From contig NZ_CP033365.1 in NCBI RefSeq assembly GCF_013170825.1, forward strand, positions 6,398,001-6,462,000: a stretch of 64,000 nucleotides of DNA, written 5' to 3'. This DNA comes from Mesorhizobium sp. NZP2298 (GTDB lineage Bacteria > Pseudomonadota > Alphaproteobacteria > Rhizobiales > Rhizobiaceae). The stretch's first letter is position 1; every line of letters starts with the position of its first letter. Below the pieces are notes generated by a model. The model saw nothing but the letters and a program-made list of their open reading frames with translations. It was not told the DNA's origin and did not search any database. The translations under genes and the position numbers were made by a program. Shown here piece after piece: positions 54,498 to 64,000 of this stretch.

Positions 54498-55132
54498 TCA
54501 AGACTCTCGGCTTCACCGCGAAGCGATATCCAGCCGACGCGGTGATCTTCAGCCAAGGTGACGACAACGATCGTATTTACGTCGTAGAGTCAGGTTGGGG
54601 GTGTATTTCCCATGAGCTTCCGGACGGGCAGCGACAAATTCTCGATTTTGTCCTGATCGGCGATGTCGTTATGTCTCAGTCACCTGGAAGCGGCTCTATC
54701 GGGACGTTCGTAGCTCAAACCGAACTTTCTATGCTGGTAGCACCCACCAAGACGTTGACGCTTGCTGCTATGAAGTCGCCTCATCTATTCTCGTTCATCG
54801 CTGGAGCCCTCCTGCGCAACGGGGCGGTTATGGCTCAGCACCTTGCCAACGTGGGACGGCGCAGCGCATTGGAGCGGACAGCACATTTGCTGCTCGAGCT
54901 GACAGTGCGTCTGCAACGAGTAGGCGCAGGTGATCGCAACGGCTTCGACTGCCCGCTCACCCAATACGACCTTGCTGACGCCCTTGGACTTACTCCGATC
55001 CATGTCAATCGAATGCTGCGGGAACTCCGCGAGCGGAAGTTTCTCGAATTCCGCCAAGGCCACGTCCGCCTGCTCGATTCTCGGGGCCTGACAAAATTCG
55101 CTGGATTCGACGGCGAATACATCAAGAGTTGA
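54413..55132 (+). CDS. Crp/Fnr family transcriptional regulator (2)
   Basis: This 239-residue regulator has an N-terminal extension (about 20 residues), a beta-roll effector domain (AKRYPADAVIFSQGDDNDRIYVVESGWG), a dimer helix and a C-terminal winged helix (LTQYDLADALGLTPIHVNRMLREL). No Fe-S Cys set is present. GGGTAGGGGGTACGG precedes ATG 54413. It is a paralog of the regulator at 29739 (both have the LT-x-x-x-LADA-G-x-x-HxNR helix). It converges with the type I secretion operon, so it may or may not control it; there is also an upstream leader ORF. Confidence 0.85.
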   Translation: MAQASRSSSRGDEHRSSYVGLNDDDAALIKTLGFTAKRYPADAVIFSQGDDNDRIYVVESGWGCISHELPDGQRQILDFVLIGDVVMSQSPGSGSIGTFVAQTELSMLVAPTKTLTLAAMKSPHLFSFIAGALLRNGAVMAQHLANVGRRSALERTAHLLLELTVRLQRVGAGDRNGFDCPLTQYDLADALGLTPIHVNRMLRELRERKFLEFRQGHVRLLDSRGLTKFAGFDGEYIKS

Positions 55133-55144
55133 GCGCCAGGCGGT

Positions 55145-56920
55145 TCAGCCCCTTGGAACCATCGCACTAGAGCGACCTAAACCTTCGCGTCCATCTCGAA
55201 AACCAGCAAGTTCATCGGCCGCGTCATCAATGCCTTGAGAGGCGGCGCGCTCGAGCCAGATACGGCCGGCAACTGGGTCGTACTCACCAGCAACACCTTT
55301 GGAAAGGTACCGGCCGAGCAAGAGTTGGGCGTGTCCATGACCTCGCTCGGCTGCGGCCGCGAACCATTTCTGCGCCGCCTTCCGATCGAGAGTAAGCCCC
55401 TCCCCGCTCTCGTATAAAGCACCGATGGCAAAAATCGCACCAATATGGCCGGCAGCGGCAGCCTGCTTGAAAAGATGCGCCGCGGCTAGTGCCGAGCGCT
55501 CTCCACCGCGTCCATTGTAGAGCATTTCGGCAAGAGCCACCTGCGCGTCCACCATGCCAGCGTTGGCCGCCCGCTCGAACCAAAGCCTGGCTTGCTTCTG
55601 GTCAGCAGGCACACCGCGTCCATTCTGAAGCATGCGCGCATACATATACTGCGCCTGCACAATGCCTTCGGCCGCACGCCTCATCCACTTCGCCGCCAGT
55701 TCCTGGTCCTTGCGCACTCCGACCCCCTCGGCAAAACAAAGGCCAAGATTGAAGGCCGCGACTGCGTCCCCTGACGAAGCGGTCGCTTCGAACCACTCGG
55801 CGATATCCACACCATCTTTGATATCGCCGGCGCCTTCCAAGACAAGGTTTGCAAGGTCAACCTGGGATTCGCGATTGCCACTATCTGCGGCGGCGCGCAG
55901 CCAGCGCGTTCCTTCTTCGGGATCCTGAGCCACTCCGTTCCCGGAAAGATAGAGCGAAGCCAAGGCACGAGCGGCTGCTTGATGACCTGCCTCCGCGGCG
56001 CGCCGATACCACGTCGCGGCTTCCGCATAGTCCGGCTGGGGACGCTTCACATACCGCTCGCCGATACGATAGGCGGCATCGAGATTTCCGGCCAGTGCGG
56101 CGCGGCGCATCCACGCCTCGCCAGCTACTGGATCCTGACGCGAAAGGCTGCCCTCGATCAGAGAAAGCCCCAGCCTGAATTGGGCCGAAGCGAGGCCCTT
56201 TTCCGCAGCGAGCTGATAAAGCTCACCAGCTGCCTCGCGATCGACCGGCAAGCCCATTCCGTGCTCGGTGAGGATCGCAAGAAGATAGATCGCCGTCGGT
56301 AGACCCGCATCGGCCGCGCGCCGCAACGCCTCGGCAATCCTGGTCCTGTGCTCCGGCTGCTTGCGACGGGCAAGCGACAGGGCGAGGCCTAGGCACCCTT
56401 CTGGACAACCGGACGCTGCGGACTTCTCGTACCAGCCATGCGCGGCATCGAGGTCGCGCATGGCCGTTGGGCCTTTGCTCAGAATGTAGCCAAGTATGGC
56501 TTGTCCGGTTGCGGAGCCGGCCTCCGCAGCTTTTTGAGCGAACGGAAGTGCTGTCTCGAAATCGGGTTTTGGTGAAGATTGCGAGTTGAACAGGCTTTCT
56601 GAACTGCTGATTCCTGTGTTGTCCTCGTGTTCAGCCAACCCGGTGGTGTAAAGCGCGGCAAGGAGAGCCTGCGCATCGGCATTCCCATGGTCGGCAGCCC
56701 GCCGCAGCCAGCGCGTCCCTTCCAATCGGCTTGGCGGCACACCCGATCCCTCGAGATAGCAGCGGGCGACGCGGCATTCCGCTTCTGGAATGCCGGCACG
56801 AGCAGCGATTGCCATCAACGGAAACGCTTTGGCGAGCTTGCCTTTTTCAGCGAGCTGAACCGCTCTACGTAACGCCAGCGCCGGGTGGATGTGTCCAGCC
56901 AACCGATCCATCATCACCAT
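55145..56920 (-). CDS. Sel1-like repeat (TPR-like) protein
   Basis: This 591-residue protein is made of about 12-14 Sel1 repeats of 36-ish residues (for example ARCYLEGSGVPPSRLEGTRWLRRAADHGN; LCFAEGVGVRKDQELAAKWMRRAAEG; LLGRYLSKGVAGEYDPVAGRIWLERAASQG). No signal peptide or membrane segment is visible. Sel1 proteins act as scaffolds or regulators of surface components (ExoR in rhizobia is one). GGGAG lies 8 nt before ATG 56920. It begins 1 nt after the HlyD-type gene's stop codon and is thus co-translated with the type I secretion genes. It may aid assembly or quality control of the collagen-like substrate; this is inference. Confidence 0.88.
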   Translation of the reverse strand: MVMMDRLAGHIHPALALRRAVQLAEKGKLAKAFPLMAIAARAGIPEAECRVARCYLEGSGVPPSRLEGTRWLRRAADHGNADAQALLAALYTTGLAEHEDNTGISSSESLFNSQSSPKPDFETALPFAQKAAEAGSATGQAILGYILSKGPTAMRDLDAAHGWYEKSAASGCPEGCLGLALSLARRKQPEHRTRIAEALRRAADAGLPTAIYLLAILTEHGMGLPVDREAAGELYQLAAEKGLASAQFRLGLSLIEGSLSRQDPVAGEAWMRRAALAGNLDAAYRIGERYVKRPQPDYAEAATWYRRAAEAGHQAAARALASLYLSGNGVAQDPEEGTRWLRAAADSGNRESQVDLANLVLEGAGDIKDGVDIAEWFEATASSGDAVAAFNLGLCFAEGVGVRKDQELAAKWMRRAAEGIVQAQYMYARMLQNGRGVPADQKQARLWFERAANAGMVDAQVALAEMLYNGRGGERSALAAAHLFKQAAAAGHIGAIFAIGALYESGEGLTLDRKAAQKWFAAAAERGHGHAQLLLGRYLSKGVAGEYDPVAGRIWLERAASQGIDDAADELAGFRDGREGLGRSSAMVPRG

Positions 56921-56921
56921 T

Positions 56922-58328
56922 TTATGGCTCCCGCATCGCTTCCTGGCCGATCGGCAGCATCGTGCCGAGGATGTATTTGAGCACCGTGCGGCGACCCACC
57001 TTCACATCAGCTGTGACCGGCATGCCAGGGCTGATCGCGAAGCCGGCGGGTACGCCATGAAGGGCGACGTCATCGATGGAAATCTGCGTGCGGTAGAACT
57101 GGTCGGCATCCGAGGGCAGCATGGCCAAGGAGCTGTTGGGGTCGCGCACCTGATCCCTGGCAGAGAACGAGTCCGGGCTGACTGAGCGTACAGTGCCGTG
57201 AGCCAGGCCGTATTGCGAATAGGGGAAGGTATCGAATTTGATTGCCACGGGATCACCGACATGGACGAAGCCGCTGCTGCGACCGATGATATTTGTTTCC
57301 ACCTCGAGCACCGCGTCGGCCGGGACCAGTGTGATCAACCGCTCTCCAGACTGCAGAACCGAACCCACGGAAACTTTAGCCACAGATTGAACAATAGCGT
57401 CGGCCTCGCTCCTCAGTTCCACCAATTGTTTGCGCAGCTTGGCCTTGTTGAGAAGCTCGCGGGCATCAGACATGCGCGAGTTGGCTTCCGACAGACTCTG
57501 CGACACGTCCGCGCGCCAACTCTGGATAAAGCCGTCACGCTCGGCCGCGACGCCTGCCTGCTGGCGCTTGGCAGCCTCAGATGTCTGCTCGGCGTTGGTA
57601 AGAGCTCGCGACATTTCAGCTGTGTTGTCCTCGGCAAGCAGCGTGTTGAGACGGCTTCCGACCTGTCTTACCTCCAGCTGTTTGCGCATTTGCTCAATCG
57701 ACCCCGCGACGGCCAAGCGCTGCCTGTAGCCTTCGGCATCCGACTGGGAGCGAGAGATGACGGAACTGAGTTGGTCACCCTGTCGATCGAAGCTGTCCAG
57801 CTTGGCGTCATAGACCGCCTTGCGACGTTCGAAGATCGAGGCTTGTAGCGTCCAACTCGGATCCAGCCCGTCATATGTGAATGACCTTCCGTCAGCCTCG
57901 GCCTTCAGGCGCGCCACCTCGGCTTCGAGTGTGGTGACTTGCGCGGCCAATGCGGTGAGATCGGCCGAGGCAAAAGTGGCGTCGAGGCGGGCAAGCACCT
58001 GACCGGCCTTCACATGCTGTCCTTCGCGCACCTCGATAGAGCGGACGATCGCTGTCTCGAGCGGCTGGACGACGATGTTGGGCGACTGGGCCACCACCAG
58101 CCCCCTCGTCGTGACCACCTGGTCAACCGGTATCAGCGCTGCGAGCGTTATCAGCGCAACGACCAGGCTAAATATGACCCAGACGATGCTGCGGGCCACT
58201 CGCGGAACCGGCGCATTGGCGACGGCTGTCGATGGCCATTGGAATTCGAGAATGGCCGGCGCCGTCGGATCGCTGGCCTTTGCCCGACGACGGCGAGCAG
58301 GAATTGGGGAATAGGCGGTGACGCTCAT
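56922..58328 (-). CDS. Type I secretion membrane-fusion protein (HlyD/PrtE type)
   Basis: This 468-residue adaptor has a cytoplasmic N-terminus, one membrane helix (SIVWVIFSLVVALITLAALIP, about 46-66), a lipoyl-like segment VREGQHVKAGQVLARLD, a long coiled coil (about residues 110-320), and a C-terminal beta domain with FVHVGDPVAIKFDTFPYSQYG. These are the HlyD-family features that link an inner-membrane ABC exporter to a TolC-type outer-membrane channel. ATG 58328 is 7 nt after the exporter stop; a TTG at 58334 is the alternative. No TolC homolog is in the window. Confidence 0.92.
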   Translation of the reverse strand: MSVTAYSPIPARRRRAKASDPTAPAILEFQWPSTAVANAPVPRVARSIVWVIFSLVVALITLAALIPVDQVVTTRGLVVAQSPNIVVQPLETAIVRSIEVREGQHVKAGQVLARLDATFASADLTALAAQVTTLEAEVARLKAEADGRSFTYDGLDPSWTLQASIFERRKAVYDAKLDSFDRQGDQLSSVISRSQSDAEGYRQRLAVAGSIEQMRKQLEVRQVGSRLNTLLAEDNTAEMSRALTNAEQTSEAAKRQQAGVAAERDGFIQSWRADVSQSLSEANSRMSDARELLNKAKLRKQLVELRSEADAIVQSVAKVSVGSVLQSGERLITLVPADAVLEVETNIIGRSSGFVHVGDPVAIKFDTFPYSQYGLAHGTVRSVSPDSFSARDQVRDPNSSLAMLPSDADQFYRTQISIDDVALHGVPAGFAISPGMPVTADVKVGRRTVLKYILGTMLPIGQEAMREP

Positions 58329-58335
58329 GGCCAAC

Positions 58336-60639
58336 TCACATCAGCCCGGATGGCACAGCCGCCAGTCGGCCACGCCGACCTTCCAGGTGTCGGTTCTGCT
58401 GAAGCCAAAGCTGGCGGTAGACGCCACACCGTTCCAGCAGGACGGCATGCGGCGCGACATCGAGAACCTTGCCCTGATCCACGACGAGGATCTGGTCGCA
58501 CTCGGTCAGCGATGCCAGCCTGTGCGAGACGATGATCATCGTTCGGCCGCTGGCGATGCGCATGAGGTTGTCGCTGACCACCGCTTCACTCTCGGGATCG
58601 AGCGCGCTTGTCGCTTCGTCCAGTATCAGGACGGTCGGGTTGTGAATGAGCGCGCGGGCTATTGCCAAACGCTGCCGTTGCCCGCCCGACAGGTTGGGCG
58701 AGCCTTCCTCAATGTAAGTATCATAGCCATTCGGCAGGCGTTCGATGAACTCAGCCGCGCCGGCGAGGTGAGCGGCACGCATGGCATCCGAAAGCGTCAA
58801 ACCCTGACGTCCCGCGATGATGTTGTCCCTTATCGAACCGCGGAAAAGGAAATTGTCCTGAAGGACCACACCTAGGCCCTGGCGGAGGTGACGTAGGTTG
58901 ATTTCCTTGAGATCGACCCCGTCGAGCTTGAGGAACCCGCTGTAGTCACGATTGATGCCTTGCAGAAGGCGCGCAATGGTCGATTTTCCCGACCCGCTCC
59001 GCCCGACAATGCCGAACATCGAGCCAGACGGAATGTCGAAGCTGACCCGGTCCAGGGCCGGCGTCTTGGTACCCATGTAGGTGAAGGTCAGGTCGCTAAA
59101 CCTGATTTCGCCGACGAGTTTTGGCCTCAGGCCCGCGGAATTGGAACTGCTTTCCAACGGACGGTTGAGAACCGACGCCGCCTCGCCGATGGCCGCGCCG
59201 ACCTCTTCGTAGTCCTCTACCAGACGCGCCAGGCCGACAAGGGGCTGCGCGACGCGTTGGGCGATCATCATGAAGGCAAATAGGCTGCCGACCATATAGC
59301 CAGTGCTGTCGTTCATAGCCAGATAAGCCCCGATCAGCATGGTGCCCAACACCATGGCACGCTCAACTGGCGTTACCAGGGTTTGCGGCCAGTTGGCGAG
59401 TTGCCCAAAAGCGAGACGTGCCTTACCCGCGTCCGCCACCCGTTCGTCCCAAAGCGCCTTGCGTTGCGGCTCGAGACCAAGCGCCTTCACCGTCTTGATG
59501 CCGACGACGGTTTCGCCGAGCGCCGCGGACTTCCAGGTCTCGGCATCCACCACGCGTTGGTAGCTGGCCCGCAGCGGCGCGAGGAAAGCGAGGATGATCA
59601 GCATGATCAAGACGGCGCAGCCGAGCACCATCCAGGCGAGTGTCGCGTTGATGTAGAACATGACTGGGATGAGCACGCAGAGCGTCATCAGATCCAGGAA
59701 GGTGCTGAGCAATTTGCCCGTGAGGAATTCGCGGACACGGTAGACCTGTGCCAGATGGTACAGTGTCTCGCCGGCCGGATGACGCTCGAAATAGTCAAGT
59801 GGCAGGCGCAACAGCCGGCCGAAGACATGCAAGTTCAGCTTGGTGTCCAGGCGAGCGCCGACGACGTTGATGATCATGCGTCGTGCGTGGCCGAGCAGAG
59901 TCTCGTAGGCGAAAACGACGACTATCACCGCACTTAGCAATGCCAGGGTCGAGATGCTGTTGAACTGCAACACCTTGTTGACCACGGTCATGACGATGAG
60001 GGGCGGCAGAATTGTCAGGATGCTCAGCGTGAACGAAGCGATGCCAATGTCGCGCAGCGGCCTAGTCTCGAGCCTTACAAGATCTATGAGCCAGCGGAAG
60101 GTGAAAGGCGCGTCGGCGGCGACGAAGGAGCGCTGAGGACGCAGCAGCACCGCCTCACCCGACCAGACCCGCGACAACCTCAACTCATCGATCGCAACCG
60201 CCTCGGCTCCATCCGGTGCATCGACGCTCTTGAGGAAAATGAGATTGCGTTCGGCGCTAGCGCCGGTAAGCAGGCCAGCGCGGCCATCGCTGAACAGCAG
60301 AACCACCGGTCCGGTTTGTTCGAAGCGTAAGAGATGTGACCAGCGGACGCGAATCGCGCGCGACCACATACCACCGCTCTGCGCCCATTGAGAGAGGTCC
60401 GCAGCCGTCTGAGTAGTGCCTGCGCTTGCGGCCCTGAATTCGTTGGGGTCGAGCTCGACACCGTGATAACGGGCGACCTTGATCATAGCCCGGAGGCGCG
60501 GGGCGACCTGAGCGAATTCGGAGGGCCCGCCTGGAGTCCGTTGCGCTTTGCCCTCGCCCGGATGCTTGCCGGCCGTATCCGCTTGCGTGTCAGGATGGTT
60601 CAAGCTCGGTTTGGAGCCTTGGCTGAGTTGTACGCTCAC
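58336..60639 (-). CDS. Type I secretion ABC exporter with C39-like domain (LapB/HlyB type)
   Basis: This 767-residue exporter has an N-terminal C39-like domain (residues about 40-170), a six-helix ABC membrane domain (about 190-480) and a nucleotide-binding domain with Walker A GRSGSGKST, signature NLSGGQRQR, Walker B VLILDEATSALD and switch VSHRL. The peptidase-like domain has no catalytic Cys at its start, as in HlyB, so it would hold rather than cut the substrate. Start GTG at 60639 is preceded by GGGAGCGG; the frame is open 31 codons more. The collagen-like gene lies just upstream on the same strand and is its most likely substrate. Confidence 0.9.
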   Translation of the reverse strand: MSVQLSQGSKPSLNHPDTQADTAGKHPGEGKAQRTPGGPSEFAQVAPRLRAMIKVARYHGVELDPNEFRAASAGTTQTAADLSQWAQSGGMWSRAIRVRWSHLLRFEQTGPVVLLFSDGRAGLLTGASAERNLIFLKSVDAPDGAEAVAIDELRLSRVWSGEAVLLRPQRSFVAADAPFTFRWLIDLVRLETRPLRDIGIASFTLSILTILPPLIVMTVVNKVLQFNSISTLALLSAVIVVVFAYETLLGHARRMIINVVGARLDTKLNLHVFGRLLRLPLDYFERHPAGETLYHLAQVYRVREFLTGKLLSTFLDLMTLCVLIPVMFYINATLAWMVLGCAVLIMLIILAFLAPLRASYQRVVDAETWKSAALGETVVGIKTVKALGLEPQRKALWDERVADAGKARLAFGQLANWPQTLVTPVERAMVLGTMLIGAYLAMNDSTGYMVGSLFAFMMIAQRVAQPLVGLARLVEDYEEVGAAIGEAASVLNRPLESSSNSAGLRPKLVGEIRFSDLTFTYMGTKTPALDRVSFDIPSGSMFGIVGRSGSGKSTIARLLQGINRDYSGFLKLDGVDLKEINLRHLRQGLGVVLQDNFLFRGSIRDNIIAGRQGLTLSDAMRAAHLAGAAEFIERLPNGYDTYIEEGSPNLSGGQRQRLAIARALIHNPTVLILDEATSALDPESEAVVSDNLMRIASGRTMIIVSHRLASLTECDQILVVDQGKVLDVAPHAVLLERCGVYRQLWLQQNRHLEGRRGRLAAVPSGLM

Positions 60640-60772
60640 AGTGCACCGCTCCCACGAACCAGAATCAAGAGTTCGAAGATGCTTCCTGCGCCTCGTAGCA
60701 ATCGAGCCTGGCAAGACCGTCCGTGTCTCCAACGGGCATAGGAGATGAGACGATTGCCGGCGCCGGAAGCGC

Positions 60773-60812
60773 GCACGCGCGGGCCTAGCCTTTCAGCAAG
60801 GTCCGCGCGCAC
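60773..60812 (-). terminator. GC-rich hairpin between substrate and exporter genes
   Basis: On the minus strand a 13-nt arm GTGCGCGCGGACC (60812-60800) can pair with GGCCCGCGCGTGC (60785-60773) around a 14-nt loop, with a few mismatches, just 14 nt after the collagen-like gene stop. It lacks a T-run. It could work as an attenuator giving less exporter than substrate mRNA. Confidence 0.45.
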
Positions 60813-60825
60813 TATTTTCAACCAC

Positions 60826-64000
<3,175 letters not shown>

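Overview
The window is high-GC DNA, almost certainly from an alphaproteobacterium of the order Hyphomicrobiales (Rhizobiales), most like Mesorhizobium. This is inferred from an ExoF/ExoP/ExoY-type exopolysaccharide cluster, two FCD-type GntR regulators beside sugar-acid catabolic genes, small Crp/Fnr regulators with an FNR/FixK-type box, and IS481/IS110 remnants. No rRNA, tRNA or CRISPR array was seen.

1-6768 (+) is one tight operon: a branched-chain-amino-acid-type (HAAT) ABC transporter followed by an M20D amidohydrolase. The second permease is fused in frame to a complete alpha/beta hydrolase, and one ATPase has lost its ABC signature. An imported amide or ester, cleaved on entry, is a reasonable inference.

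7083-28306 is a large sugar-acid catabolic island. Two CUT1 sugar ABC transporters (7083-12111 on minus, 21851-26352 on plus) are each accompanied by an RraA-fold protein and by a divergently oriented GntR/FCD regulator. Around them lie five enolase-superfamily dehydratase-like genes, an aldo/keto reductase, an extended SDR and a NIPSNAP protein. Three copies of a GntR-type core (TTRTYAGACRA) sit at promoters near the first regulator and predict a small regulon.

28307-32060 is a decayed region with abutting IS481 and IS110 transposase fragments, a Crp/Fnr regulator with a perfect FNR/FixK-type box upstream, and about 1.5 kb without convincing genes.

32061-53684 is an exopolysaccharide locus. 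It holds four GT4 and one GT2 glycosyltransferases, a Wzy/ligase-like membrane protein, a secreted glycoside hydrolase with a DUF4214 tail, ExoF-like export protein, ExoY-like initiating transferase, ExoP-like co-polymerase with a degraded kinase site, phosphomannomutase, and a fused mannose-1-phosphate guanylyltransferase/AGE-fold isomerase. A GDP-mannose-derived polymer is implied. No Wzx flippase is present. Several inverted repeats mark likely operators, and a LuxR-type regulator lacks its phospho-acceptor Asp.

53952-64000 holds a small unknown gene, a second Crp/Fnr regulator with an overlapping leader ORF, and a type I secretion module on the minus strand. This module comprises a giant collagen-like protein (about 260 Gly-X-Y triplets and a His/Asp-rich segment, N-terminus outside the window), a C39-like-domain ABC exporter without the catalytic Cys, an HlyD-type adaptor and a Sel1-repeat protein. 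It is the most unusual system here.
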